Source: Bacteroidales bacterium
GTDB taxonomy: Bacteria; Bacteroidota; Bacteroidia; Bacteroidales; UBA932
DNA length: 18,800 nt
Direction: 5' to 3'
Assembly: GCA_017483985.1 (NCBI GenBank)
Contig: JAFUUB010000058.1
Location: 1-18,800, forward strand
Shown in pieces: positions 6,360 through 14,213 of this stretch (within the stretch, counting starts at the first letter, position 1; each line of letters opens with the position of its first letter). The position numbers were made by a program, and so were the translations under genes. Below the pieces are notes generated by a model. The model made no database searches and was not told where the DNA came from. It saw only the letters and a program-made list of their open reading frames with translations.

Positions 6360-6875
6360 TCAGAAGGAGAGGTCATGGTGTTGGAGGGCGGCGCGGATCT
6401 TTTCCTGGGCGATGTGATAGGAGGCTTTCAAGGCACCGGCAGAGGTGCCGAGGATGGCGGACATCTCCTCGTAAGGGAGTTCGTCGTAGTAGCGCAGGAT
6501 GAATACCAGGCGCTGCTTTTCCGGGAGGCGGGCGACGGCCTTGGACAGCTCCCGCTCGGCGGCGGAGCCGTTGAAGTACGGGTCTGCGTCGATACGGCGC
6601 TCCATTTCGGCATCCAGCGAGGAGAACCGCAGGGCGGCACGGACTTTTTCGCGCCGGACAAAGTTGAGGGCTTCGTTGGTCGCGATGCGGTACACCCATG
6701 TGAAAAGCTGTGACTCCCCCCGGAAGGAGGGAAGCGCAGCCCATATCTTGATGAAGATATCCTGGACGAGGTCGTCGGCATCTTCATGGGAATTCACGAA
6801 ACGGCGGACGTGCCAATAGATACGTTCGCTGTAGTCCCGTACAATCTGGTTGAAAAGATCCTCGTCTGGAGTCAT
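6360..6875 (-). CDS. ECF-type RNA polymerase sigma factor
   Basis: This 171-aa protein directs RNA polymerase to a specific promoter set. Region 2 runs over about residues 11-77, with HEDADDLVQDIFIKIWAALP at 30-49 and FTWVYRIATNEALNFVRR at 58-75. Region 4 runs from about 117 to 165 (LPEKQRLVFILRYYDELPYEEMS, then the helix-turn-helix GTSAGALKASYHIAQEKI). Length and two-domain form fit the ECF class. The ATG overlaps the stop codon of the transketolase C-half gene in the arrangement ATGA, so it should be translated from the same mRNA by re-initiation. The next two genes, a membrane protein and a Spy-like protein, make the common envelope-stress set. I see no separate promoter directly in front of the gene. 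Confidence 0.93.
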   Translation of the reverse strand: MTPDEDLFNQIVRDYSERIYWHVRRFVNSHEDADDLVQDIFIKIWAALPSFRGESQLFTWVYRIATNEALNFVRREKVRAALRFSSLDAEMERRIDADPYFNGSAAERELSKAVARLPEKQRLVFILRYYDELPYEEMSAILGTSAGALKASYHIAQEKIRAALQHHDLSF

Positions 6876-7825
6876 TTCCGTTCGATGGCCTTCTTGGCCG
6901 CATCGGCGATGTGCCGGGCGTCGAGGCCATACGCCTCCATCAATGCAGAAGGCGTGCCACTCTGGCCGAAAAGGTCGGCACCGTTGACAAATTCCACGGG
7001 TACCGGGACCGTACGGGCGAGGACACCGGCCACGGCTTCTCCCAGACCGCCGGCCATGTTGTGCTCCTCGGCGACCACGACGGCCTTCGTCTTGACAGCC
7101 GAGGCGAGCAGGGTGCCTTCGTCGAGCGGTTTGACGGTAGCCATGTTGACGACATCGGCACAGATGCCTTCCGCCGAGAGGATCTCAGCGGCCTGCAGGG
7201 CTTCCCAGACAAGGTGGCCGGTCGCGACGAGGGTCACGTCCTTGCCTTCCTGGAGGACCTGTGCCTTGCCGATGACGAAAGGCTCGTCTTCCGGGGTGAA
7301 GTTCGGGACGGAGGGGCGTCCGAAGCGGAGGTAGACCGGACCGTCGTACCGGGCGGCGGCAAGAGTGGCCTGGCGGGTCTGGTTGTAGTCGCAAGGGTTG
7401 AGCACCACCATGCCCGGCAGGGCGCGCATGAGGGCGATGTCCTCCATTGTCTGGTGGGTGGCGCCGTCCTCGCCGAGGGTGATGCCGGCATGGGAGGAGG
7501 CAATCTTGACGTTGGCCCGGCCGTAGGCGACTTCCTGCCGGAGCTGGTCGTAGACCCGGCCGGTCACGAATTCGGCGAAGGAGCCGATGAACGGGATCTT
7601 GCCGGTGATGGCGAGCCCGGCTGCGACGCCGACCATGTTGGCCTCGGCGATGCCGCACTGGATGAAACGTTCCGGAAATTCGGCGGCGAAGGCGTCCATC
7701 TTGAGGGAGCCCTTGAGATCTGCCGTGAGGGCGACGATGCGGCTGTCCGCTTTGCCGGCCTCGAGAAGGCCCGCGCCGAAACCGCTGCGGGTATCTTTCT
7801 TTCCTGTATCGATATATTTCTTCAT
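6872..7825 (-). CDS. transketolase, C-terminal subunit
   Basis: This 317-aa protein is the C-terminal half of a split transketolase, carrying the pyrimidine-binding and C-terminal domains. Transketolase moves two-carbon units between sugar phosphates in the non-oxidative pentose phosphate pathway using thiamine diphosphate. The motif RFIQCGIAEANMVGVAAGLA at 53-72 contains E61, the residue that activates the cofactor, and SHAGITLGEDGATHQTMEDI at 111-130 is the second family signature. ATG 7825 gives MKKYIDTGKKDTRSGFG, the usual N-terminus of this half. It starts 106 bases after the stop of the N-terminal subunit gene, a gap filled by a 23-bp stem, and its stop overlaps the ECF sigma start. DXS resembles this half, but the partner gene upstream and the split form favour transketolase. 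Confidence 0.9.
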   Translation of the reverse strand: MKKYIDTGKKDTRSGFGAGLLEAGKADSRIVALTADLKGSLKMDAFAAEFPERFIQCGIAEANMVGVAAGLAITGKIPFIGSFAEFVTGRVYDQLRQEVAYGRANVKIASSHAGITLGEDGATHQTMEDIALMRALPGMVVLNPCDYNQTRQATLAAARYDGPVYLRFGRPSVPNFTPEDEPFVIGKAQVLQEGKDVTLVATGHLVWEALQAAEILSAEGICADVVNMATVKPLDEGTLLASAVKTKAVVVAEEHNMAGGLGEAVAGVLARTVPVPVEFVNGADLFGQSGTPSALMEAYGLDARHIADAAKKAIERK

Positions 7826-7840
7826 GTCCTGACGATATGG

Positions 7841-7925
7841 TGAAAAACCACCGGACCCTTTTATGTCCTGTCGCTTCGCGACCCTGTCCGGGCCAATGTC
7901 CGTAAAAGGGCCCGGTGGTTTTTCA
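7841..7925 (-). promoter_or_regulatory. intercistronic stem-loop between the transketolase halves
   Basis: The arms at 7841-7863 and 7903-7925 pair over all 23 positions in the minus-strand RNA: 22 Watson-Crick pairs and one G-U. On the plus strand the same position would be an A-C mismatch, so the structure is better formed in the operon mRNA. The loop holds GTCGC-GAA-GCGAC on the minus strand (7870-7882). It begins six bases after the upstream stop codon and ends 15 bases before the next ATG. The A5/T5 edges look like a terminator, so partial termination, RNA processing or control of re-initiation are all possible. Confidence 0.7.
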
Positions 7926-7931
7926 TGTTGA

Positions 7932-8780
7932 TTAAAAGTCTCCGAGCGGGGTTTCGCCGAGTTGCGCGAGAGCGGCGTCGCACTGCTCCTGGGAGGGAGC
8001 CTTGCCGTGCCACTTATGGGTGCCGGCCATGAAATCGACCCCACAACCCATGCAGGAGCGGAAAAGGATCATGGTCGGCTTGCCGGACCCTGCGAACGCC
8101 TTGGCATCGGCGAAGGCCTTCGAGATGGCGTCGAAATCGTGGCCGTCCGCGACCAGGACATTCCAGCCCCAGGCCTGCCATTTGGCGGCGAGGTCGCCTT
8201 CTCCGGCCACGCTGTCGACCGGGCCGTCGATCTGCTGGCCGTTCCAGTCGGTCATGGCGATGAGGCGGTCGAGGCCATGGTGGACGGCGAACATACCGGC
8301 TTCCCAGATCTGGCCTTCCTCGCTTTCACCATCGCCGCAGAGGCACCAGACGAAGTGGCCGTCCCCGTCAAGTTTCTTGCCGAGGGCGAGGCCGGCGGCG
8401 GCGGAAAGCCCCTGGCCGAGGGAACCGGACGCCTGGAAGATACCCGGAAGCTCCTTCCGGACAGACGGATGCCCCTGCAGACGGGTGCCGAACTGACGGA
8501 AGGTGGCAAGTTCGGAAACCGGGAAGTACCCGGCCCGGGCGAGGATGGAATAGTAGACCGGTGTGAGGTGGCCGGCGGAGAGGATGAACATGTCCTGCCC
8601 CTTGCCGTCGCGGGTCCAGGTGGCCGGATCTTGTTCCATCTCATTGAAATAGAGGGTTGTGAGGAAGTCTGCGCTCGACATGGACCCGCCCGGATGCCCG
8701 GACTTCGCCAGCGTCACCATCCGCACGATGTCCCGCCGCACCTGCGTCGAGATCTGTTTCAATTCTTCGGTTGTGTGCAT
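7932..8780 (-). CDS. transketolase, N-terminal subunit
   Basis: This 282-aa protein is the thiamine-diphosphate-binding half of a split transketolase. It shows [20 protein letters not shown] at 24-43, [18 protein letters not shown] at 67-84, and the cofactor motif [14 protein letters not shown] at 148-161 with the metal ligand asparagine N180 in [11 protein letters not shown]. Its length and end point at GETPLGDF match N-terminal subunits rather than a truncated full-length enzyme. ATG 8780 gives [18 protein letters not shown]; an in-frame ATG six codons upstream is possible. It is the first gene of the five-gene minus-strand operon and has a good promoter about 27 bases upstream. The active enzyme should form with the C-terminal subunit encoded next. 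Confidence 0.92.
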   Translation of the reverse strand: MHTTEELKQISTQVRRDIVRMVTLAKSGHPGGSMSSADFLTTLYFNEMEQDPATWTRDGKGQDMFILSAGHLTPVYYSILARAGYFPVSELATFRQFGTRLQGHPSVRKELPGIFQASGSLGQGLSAAAGLALGKKLDGDGHFVWCLCGDGESEEGQIWEAGMFAVHHGLDRLIAMTDWNGQQIDGPVDSVAGEGDLAAKWQAWGWNVLVADGHDFDAISKAFADAKAFAGSGKPTMILFRSCMGCGVDFMAGTHKWHGKAPSQEQCDAALAQLGETPLGDF

Positions 8781-8806
8781 AGCTGTCTTGCTTATCATCG
8801 GATTCA

Positions 8807-8838
8807 CAAAAATAGCAAATATTTCCCGCCTGTCGAAA
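8807..8838 (-). promoter_or_regulatory. promoter of the transketolase / sigma operon
   Basis: On the minus strand a -7 box TATTTTTG (8807-8814) is preceded after 20 bases by TTTC (8835-8838), one base off the TTTG -33 consensus. It lies in the 109-base gap shared with the divergent lepA promoter. Confidence 0.6.
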
Positions 8839-8875
8839 AAAAGTTCAACGTCCCCTGATTCTGCCGGAAAATGCG

Positions 8876-8883
8876 TATCTTTG
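8876..8883 (+). promoter_or_regulatory. -7 promoter box of lepA
   Basis: TATCTTTG matches TAnnTTTG. It is followed by CAGGCC and the ATG at 8890, so the mRNA should start at or next to the start codon. The sequence TATCTTTGCAGGC is the same as in front of the phosphatase gene. Confidence 0.65.
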
Positions 8884-8889
8884 CAGGCC

Positions 8890-10677
8890 ATGAAGAACAT
8901 CCGGAATTTTTGCATCATCGCACATATCGACCATGGGAAGAGCACCTTGGCGGACCGCCTGCTGGAATTGACGCAGACCCTGTCGGTCCGGGAGATGGAG
9001 AACCAGGTCCTCGACGATATGGACCTGGAGAAGGAGAAGGGTATCACGATCAAGAGCCACGCCATCCAGATGGAGTACACCCGGGAAGGGGAGACCTGGC
9101 GACTCAATCTGATTGATACGCCCGGCCACGTGGATTTCAGTTATGAAGTGTCCCGCTCCATCGCCTCATGCGAGGGGGCGCTGCTGGTGGTGGACGCGTC
9201 GCAGGGCATCCAGGCCCAGACGATTTCCAACCTCTACCAGGCCATCGACCATGGGTTGGAAATCATCCCGGTGCTGAACAAGATCGACATGGACTCGGCC
9301 CAGCCCGAGGTGGTCACCGACCAGGTGTGCGATCTGCTGGGCTGCGACCCGGAGGACGTGTACCGCGTGTCGGCCCGTACCGGCGAAGGCGTGCAGGCGG
9401 TGCTGGATGCCATTGTGGACAAAATTCCGGCGCCGAAGGGCGATCCGGACGCCCCGCTCCAGGCCCTCATCTTCGATTCCGTCTTCAACTCCTTCCGCGG
9501 CATCATCGCCTATTTCAAGGTGGTCAGCGGAAGCATCCGCAAGGGCGACAAGGTCAAGTTCTTCAACACCGGCAAGGAATACGAGGCCGAGGAGATCGGC
9601 GTGCTGAAACTCAAACTCCAGCCCGCCGATGTGGTCACGACCGGCGACGTGGGCTACATCATCTCCGGCATCAAGGCCGCCGTCGAGGTCAAGGTGGGCG
9701 ATACGATTACCCATACGGAAGCGCCCTGCACCGAGGCGATCGCGGGCTTCGAGGAGGTGAAGCCGATGGTCTTCGCGGGCCTCTATCCGGTGGATGCCTC
9801 CAAGTTCGAGGAACTGCGGGCGACCCTGGAGAAGTTCCAGCTCAACGACGCCTCGTTCGTCTACGAGCCCGAGAGTTCCCTGGCGCTCGGTTTCGGCTTC
9901 CGCTGCGGCTTCCTGGGCCTGCTGCATCTCGAAATCGTGCAGGAACGCCTGTTCCGGGAGTTCAACATGGACGTCATCACTACCGTCCCGAACGTCTCCT
10001 ACAAGGTCTACACGACCAAGGGCGAGGTGGTCGACGTGCACAACCCCTCCGGCCTCCCGCCGCAGACCCTGATCGACCACATCGAGGAGCCGTATATCCG
10101 CGCCCAGATCATCTCCAAGTCGGATTTCTACGGGCCCATCATGAAACTCTGCATGGACAAGCGGGGCACCCTCATCAGCCAGCACTACATCACGACGGAC
10201 CGCGTGGAACTCAACTACGACCTGCCGCTCTCTGAGGTCGTCTTCGACTTCTACGACAAACTCAAGTCCATCTCCAAGGGCTACGCCTCGTTCGACTACC
10301 CTGTCACGGATTTCCGACCGGCCCGGCTCGTCAAGTTGGACATCCTCCTGAACGGCGACCCGGCGGACGCCCTCTCGACCCTCATCCACGAGGACCACGC
10401 CTACGATTTCGGCCGCAAGATCTGCCTCAAGCTCAAGGAACTCATCCCGCGCCAGCAGTTCGACATCGCCGTACAGGCGGCTATCGGGGCGAAGATCATC
10501 GCCCGGGAGACCGTCCGCCAGGTCCGCAAGGATGTGACGGCGAAATGCTACGGCGGCGACGTCACCCGGAAGCGGAAACTCCTGGAGAAGCAGAAGGAAG
10601 GCAAGAAGCGGATGCGCCAGATCGGCACGGTCCAGGTCCCGCAGAGTGCCTTCATGGCCGTCCTGAAACTGGATTAG
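8890..10677 (+). CDS. lepA: elongation factor 4 (LepA), ribosome-binding GTPase
   Basis: This 595-aa GTPase binds the ribosome during elongation or initiation and is the conserved EF4/LepA. The G domain shows G1 AHIDHGKST at 11-19, G2-region [10 protein letters not shown] at 49-58, G3 DTPGH at 76-80 and G4 NKID at 130-133. Later domains carry [20 protein letters not shown] and the LepA-specific C-terminal part ([19 protein letters not shown] near the end). Length is as expected. ATG 8890 gives [19 protein letters not shown], the standard N-terminus; longer in-frame extensions run over the divergent promoter region and are rejected. It is followed 11 bases later by menA, so the two are probably co-transcribed. 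Confidence 0.98.
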   Translation: MKNIRNFCIIAHIDHGKSTLADRLLELTQTLSVREMENQVLDDMDLEKEKGITIKSHAIQMEYTREGETWRLNLIDTPGHVDFSYEVSRSIASCEGALLVVDASQGIQAQTISNLYQAIDHGLEIIPVLNKIDMDSAQPEVVTDQVCDLLGCDPEDVYRVSARTGEGVQAVLDAIVDKIPAPKGDPDAPLQALIFDSVFNSFRGIIAYFKVVSGSIRKGDKVKFFNTGKEYEAEEIGVLKLKLQPADVVTTGDVGYIISGIKAAVEVKVGDTITHTEAPCTEAIAGFEEVKPMVFAGLYPVDASKFEELRATLEKFQLNDASFVYEPESSLALGFGFRCGFLGLLHLEIVQERLFREFNMDVITTVPNVSYKVYTTKGEVVDVHNPSGLPPQTLIDHIEEPYIRAQIISKSDFYGPIMKLCMDKRGTLISQHYITTDRVELNYDLPLSEVVFDFYDKLKSISKGYASFDYPVTDFRPARLVKLDILLNGDPADALSTLIHEDHAYDFGRKICLKLKELIPRQQFDIAVQAAIGAKIIARETVRQVRKDVTAKCYGGDVTRKRKLLEKQKEGKKRMRQIGTVQVPQSAFMAVLKLD

Positions 10678-10688
10678 ATTTTCTGGAT

Positions 10689-11591
10689 ATGCAACTGAAA
10701 GCCGCCATCCAGTCCATGCGCCTGCGCACCCTGCCGCTCTCTACAGGGGGCGTGCTGCTCGGGATCCTCCTCGCCGCGGCCGACTACCGGGTGGACCTGT
10801 GGACCGCGGTCCTCATCGTCCTGACGACCGTGTGCCTCCAAGTCCTGTCCAACCTCTCCAACGAACTCGGCGACGTCCTCCGGGGCACCGACACGGCCGA
10901 CCGCAATGGGCCGCAGTACGGGCTCAACGGCGGGGCGCTCACGGTGGGAGACATGAAGCGGCTGATCGGCTTGTTTGTCGTCCTCTGCATCGTCTCCGGC
11001 ACGGCCATGACCTGGCGTTCGTTCGGGACGCTGCTCGGCATGACCCCGGTCCTCGTGCTCCTGCTGGGCGCCGCCGCCATCATGGCTGCCATGAAGTATA
11101 CGCTTGGCCGCAACCCCTATGGCTACCGGGGGCTGGGCGACCTCTATGTTTTCCTTTTCTTCGGCATCGTGGCGGTCTGTGGGGCCTATTTCGTCGCGGC
11201 CCATACGATGTTCTGGAAACTCCTGCTGCCCGGTGCGGCGGTCGGATGCTTTTCGATCGGCGTGCTCAATGTCAACAACATCCGCGACATGGAGACCGAT
11301 GCGGCGACGCGCACGACGGTGGCCCTGCGGCTCGGCGAACGGCGGGCCAAGGTCTACCAGAGCGTCCTCATCGGGCTCGGCTGGGCCTTCATGCTGGCGT
11401 ACTGCCTCCTCCGCTGGCCATCCTGGTGGCACTATCTTTATGTTGTGACCCTTCCGCTTTTCATGAAGCACCTCACCGGGGTCTGGCAACGCTCCGGGCG
11501 TGCCCTGGACCCGATGCTTCCCCTGCTCGTGATGTCCACCTTCCTCTTCTGCCTTCTCGCCGGTCTCGGCTTCTGTATCCACCTGTTGTAG
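10689..11591 (+). CDS. menA: 1,4-dihydroxy-2-naphthoate polyprenyltransferase (MenA)
   Basis: This 300-aa integral membrane enzyme of the UbiA superfamily attaches a polyprenyl chain to dihydroxynaphthoate in menaquinone synthesis. The first aspartate-rich site is NLSNELGDVLRGTDTADR at about 55-72 and the second is VNNIRDMETDAATRT at 195-209, both in the MenA form. Eight or nine hydrophobic helices are visible. ATG 10689 gives MQLKAAIQSMRLRTLPLS, a usual MenA start. It follows lepA by 11 bases and converges on the response regulator gene, 72 bases away. Menaquinone is the main respiratory quinone in Bacteroidota, so a housekeeping role is expected. Confidence 0.93.
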   Translation: MQLKAAIQSMRLRTLPLSTGGVLLGILLAAADYRVDLWTAVLIVLTTVCLQVLSNLSNELGDVLRGTDTADRNGPQYGLNGGALTVGDMKRLIGLFVVLCIVSGTAMTWRSFGTLLGMTPVLVLLLGAAAIMAAMKYTLGRNPYGYRGLGDLYVFLFFGIVAVCGAYFVAAHTMFWKLLLPGAAVGCFSIGVLNVNNIRDMETDAATRTTVALRLGERRAKVYQSVLIGLGWAFMLAYCLLRWPSWWHYLYVVTLPLFMKHLTGVWQRSGRALDPMLPLLVMSTFLFCLLAGLGFCIHLL

Positions 11592-11602
11592 CCCTTCCGG
11601 CG

Positions 11603-11660
11603 CCCTTGTTGCGGCTGCCCTCTGGCGGGGCTGGCCTGCACGGCCCGTCGCGGCAAGGGC
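11603..11660. terminator. possible two-way terminator between menA and the response regulator
   Basis: The arms GCCCTTG (11603-11609) and CAAGGGC (11654-11660) can pair, with GCG/CGC continuing after two mismatches. It occupies the 72-base gap between convergent stops. No T-run follows on either strand, so this is a weak call. Confidence 0.3.
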
Positions 11661-11663
11661 AGG

Positions 11664-12479
11664 TCAGCGCTCCAGCCAGGTGAGGAAGGCGTCGACGCGG
11701 GCGCGGGAGACGGTGAGGTCCGTGAAGGCGTCGAGACCACGCCTGAGCGAGATGCGCAGGCGGCCGCCCAGGAGGCGGGAGACGCTGTCGATGGCGCTCT
11801 CGGCGATGATGCAGCTGCGGGAGATGCGGAAGAAGGCATCGGCGGGCAGGCTCTGCTCGATGGTGTCGAGGGAGTCGTCGAGGACGTAGGTGGTATTCTT
11901 GTCCGTGACGATGTAGGAGTTCTTCGACTCGGAATAGAAGTAGGCGACCGACCGGGTGTGGACCGGGACGATGCGGTCGTTGAGGCGGATGAGGAACTTC
12001 TCCTTGCGCGAGGTCGGCTCGACGGGAGCCGGCGCGTACTCCTCGGACCCGGTCTGCAGGGCCTGGAACGCTTCCATGACCCGGACCATGTCTACCTGCG
12101 GTGCGGTGCCCGTCCGGGCGGCCACCCGGTCGAGGGCCCGCCGCATGTCCGCCACCTCGAGCGGCTTGAGCAGATAGTCCAGGGAATTGACCTCGAATGC
12201 CTTGACGGCATAGTTGTCATAGGCGGTGGTCATGACCACGGGGGCCTTGACCTGGATCTGCTTGAAGATGTCGAAGCAGTTGCCGTCCGACAGTTCCACG
12301 TCCATGAAGATGACATCCGGGGCTTCCGCAGCCACGCCGTCATGCACTTTCAGCCAGGCGACGGTATCCTTGACGGAACCGGTCACGCCGATCGTGCGCA
12401 CCTGCGGGAAGTGGGTGTCCAGGAGTTTCTGCATACTCCTTTGAGCCCGGGGCTCGTCTTCGATGATAAGTGCTTTCAT
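11664..12479 (-). CDS. LytTR-family response regulator
   Basis: This 271-aa regulator has an N-terminal receiver domain (1 to about 120) and a C-terminal LytTR DNA-binding domain (about 165-271). Receiver residues visible are E8-D9 in IIEDEPRA, phosphoacceptor D60 in VIFMDVELSDG, T84/T85 in MTTAYDNYAVKAF, and K105 in LDYLLKPL. The LytTR part has KFLIRLNDRIVPVHTRSVAY and FFRISRSCII. ATG 12479 starts at MKALIIEDEPRA, as usual; the longer frame adds a non-family leader that runs over the promoter. The partner is almost surely the histidine kinase gene upstream on the same strand, but a 213-base gap and a separate promoter lie between them. Targets cannot be read from this window; LytTR proteins often bind direct repeats of about 9-10 bases. 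Confidence 0.93.
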   Translation of the reverse strand: MKALIIEDEPRAQRSMQKLLDTHFPQVRTIGVTGSVKDTVAWLKVHDGVAAEAPDVIFMDVELSDGNCFDIFKQIQVKAPVVMTTAYDNYAVKAFEVNSLDYLLKPLEVADMRRALDRVAARTGTAPQVDMVRVMEAFQALQTGSEEYAPAPVEPTSRKEKFLIRLNDRIVPVHTRSVAYFYSESKNSYIVTDKNTTYVLDDSLDTIEQSLPADAFFRISRSCIIAESAIDSVSRLLGGRLRISLRRGLDAFTDLTVSRARVDAFLTWLER

Positions 12480-12499
12480 AACCGTTTCCATAAGTTTCC

Positions 12500-12531
12500 G
12501 AAATATAGAAAAAATTCTTACGAACTCCAAA
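12500..12531 (-). promoter_or_regulatory. promoter of the response regulator gene
   Basis: On the minus strand a -33 TTTG (12528-12531) and a -7-like TATATTTC (12500-12507, one base off) are 20 bases apart. This would let the regulator be expressed independently of the kinase gene. Confidence 0.6.
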
Positions 12532-12692
12532 AATAATCCTAAATCCGTTTATGATTGACCGTCTCTTTTTGGGAAAATCTGCCCGTGACATCCCGAAAGA
12601 CAGATTTCCTTGACGGTGGGATGGCAGGAAAGAAAACTTCCTTGTCGGCCTGGAAAGGATGCCGGATTCCGGAAAGAAGAGCATCCCGGGCA
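12532..12692. other. non-coding gap between kinase and regulator genes
   Basis: I see no credible gene here. Near the kinase stop, GGATGC and GCATCC (about 12657-12687) can pair around CCGG-ATT-CCGG, a possible terminator or processing structure for the kinase mRNA; T-runs after it on the minus strand are short. Confidence 0.3.
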
Positions 12693-14066
12693 CTACAGCA
12701 ACGGGAGGCGGACCAGGAACCGGTCGGCCGACTTTTCCACGAAAACCTCTGTCCCGGAGAGGTCCAGGTACTGCTGGCGGATGTATTTCAGGCCGACGCC
12801 GGTCGATGAGATCGGAGACACTTTGGGAATGAGGTTGTTCTCGACGCTGAGGGTTTCCCCGTCCGAGGACAGGCGCACCCGCAGGGGCTCTGCGGCTGAA
12901 ACCGCATTATGCTTGGTGGCGTTCTCCAGGAGCAGTTGGAGGGAGCACGGTACGATCAGGCGGCCCCTGTCCTCGTTCCGGATGACATTTTCCACCAAGA
13001 AACCGTCGGGAAAACGGATCTGCAGCAATTCCAGATAATCCTGTGCAAAACCGGCCTCCTCCTCGATACGGACCAGCCGGTCCCCCTCATGTTGCAGCAG
13101 ATAACGGTAGATGTGCGAAAGGCGGTGGATATATTCGCTGGCTTCCTCGGCGGCCCCTTCCTGGACCAGCGAATCGAGGATGTTCAGCGAGTTGAACAGG
13201 AAATGAGGATTGACTTGGTGCTTGAGCGTAAGATACTGGAATTCAGCCCGGTGCCGCTTTTCCCGCTGCCGCTCCATCTCGCTTCGCATGGTGGCGGCGA
13301 AGACCAGCACGTAGATGACTGCGAAGATCATGATTTCCACCAGGGCGCAAAGGACGACATTGCGCAGAAACATGCCCCTTTCCATCCGTGGCTGCCACCC
13401 GTACGGCAGGCCGGTCGTCTGCACGGCGGCGCAAAGCAGGCTGACAACCCCGATGAATACGGTGACGCCGGCCGAAGCGGTGTACAGGTCATACTTCTGC
13501 TTCCTGGCGAAGCGGATGAAAATCAGGTTGAGGCAGATCATCAGCACCAGGTTGAGCGAGTTGGACAGGATACCGAACAGCATGGCCAGCACGGCCCCTT
13601 CCGAGGTCATGTAGCGCTTGATGATGAAATCGGCCACGACCCTCAGGACAAAGACGAAGGCCACGGCGAAGACCAGCCAGCCGAGGCTCTTCTGCCAGGA
13701 GGTCCGCCATCCGGCCGGACCCGGTTCCCGCGGTTGGAAGGAGCGGGACAGCAGGTCGAGCCCCCAGCCCAGGATTTCGGTGGTCAGGAAGGTGGAGATG
13801 GCGTGCTCCAGCATTACGTTCTGGACATGGAGGAACTGCGCACCCAGGTTGCCGAGGATGAATCCGAGGATGTTGACGAGGATGACGTTGATGGCGGTGA
13901 ACTCGACGGTGAGCCGGCGCCGGATGCAGATGACCACGGTCAGGGTCATGGTCAGCAGCGTCAGCAGGAGGGTATCCTGCACCCCGGCGAGGGCGCACAG
14001 GAGCGACACCGCGACATGCGCCGCCGCGAACCCGTGGATGAGAAGCGAAATCCTTACATTCTTCAT
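12693..14066 (-). CDS. LytS/YehU-type sensor histidine kinase
   Basis: This 457-aa membrane kinase has an N-terminal part of about 260 residues with several hydrophobic helices and no recognisable extracellular sensor domain. A short coiled linker (MRSEMERQREKRHRAEFQYL, 260-279) leads to the His_kinase domain of the LytS family. The phosphorylated histidine is H288 in HQVNPHFLFNSLNILD. The ATP-binding part has the N-box LLLENATKHN at 378-387 and the glycine loop STGVGLKYIRQQY at 421-433. ATG 14066 (MKNVRISLLIHGF) is chosen because the frame upstream runs antisense through the divergent transporter gene and because a promoter ends seven bases before it. It pairs by position with the LytTR regulator and diverges from the MFS-SusC-SusD genes. 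Confidence 0.92.
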   Translation of the reverse strand: MKNVRISLLIHGFAAAHVAVSLLCALAGVQDTLLLTLLTMTLTVVICIRRRLTVEFTAINVILVNILGFILGNLGAQFLHVQNVMLEHAISTFLTTEILGWGLDLLSRSFQPREPGPAGWRTSWQKSLGWLVFAVAFVFVLRVVADFIIKRYMTSEGAVLAMLFGILSNSLNLVLMICLNLIFIRFARKQKYDLYTASAGVTVFIGVVSLLCAAVQTTGLPYGWQPRMERGMFLRNVVLCALVEIMIFAVIYVLVFAATMRSEMERQREKRHRAEFQYLTLKHQVNPHFLFNSLNILDSLVQEGAAEEASEYIHRLSHIYRYLLQHEGDRLVRIEEEAGFAQDYLELLQIRFPDGFLVENVIRNEDRGRLIVPCSLQLLLENATKHNAVSAAEPLRVRLSSDGETLSVENNLIPKVSPISSTGVGLKYIRQQYLDLSGTEVFVEKSADRFLVRLPLL

Positions 14067-14073
14067 GGCACCG

Positions 14074-14104
14074 CGAATGTACGGAAAAATCCGTTCATCG
14101 CAAA
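14074..14104 (-). promoter_or_regulatory. promoter of the histidine kinase gene
   Basis: On the minus strand TTTG (14101-14104) and TACATTCG (14074-14081) are 19 bases apart; the second differs from TAnnTTTG by one base. Seven bases separate it from the ATG, predicting a very short leader. Confidence 0.6.
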
Positions 14105-14173
14105 AATATCTCCATTCTTCAGCGCATTTCTCCCGTTTCCCCGGACAGCCGTCCACCTTGAAAAAATAATCCT

Positions 14174-14181
14174 TACTTTTG
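14174..14181 (+). promoter_or_regulatory. -7 promoter box of the MFS-susC-susD unit
   Basis: TACTTTTG matches TAnnTTTG. A TTG at 14158-14160 is only 13 bases upstream, too close for a normal -33 box, so an activator may be needed. The leader to the ATG at 14214 is 32 bases. Confidence 0.45.
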
Positions 14182-14213
14182 TGATTGCCACAATAGCGCA
14201 AAACGAAACCAAG

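Noticed and set aside
8659..8889. In-frame N-terminal extension of lepA
   Set aside because: It runs through both divergent promoters and into the tkt gene; EF4 proteins begin at the MKNIRNF start.
9166..10398. Long open frames antisense to lepA
   Set aside because: Shadow of a highly conserved gene; no recognisable motif.
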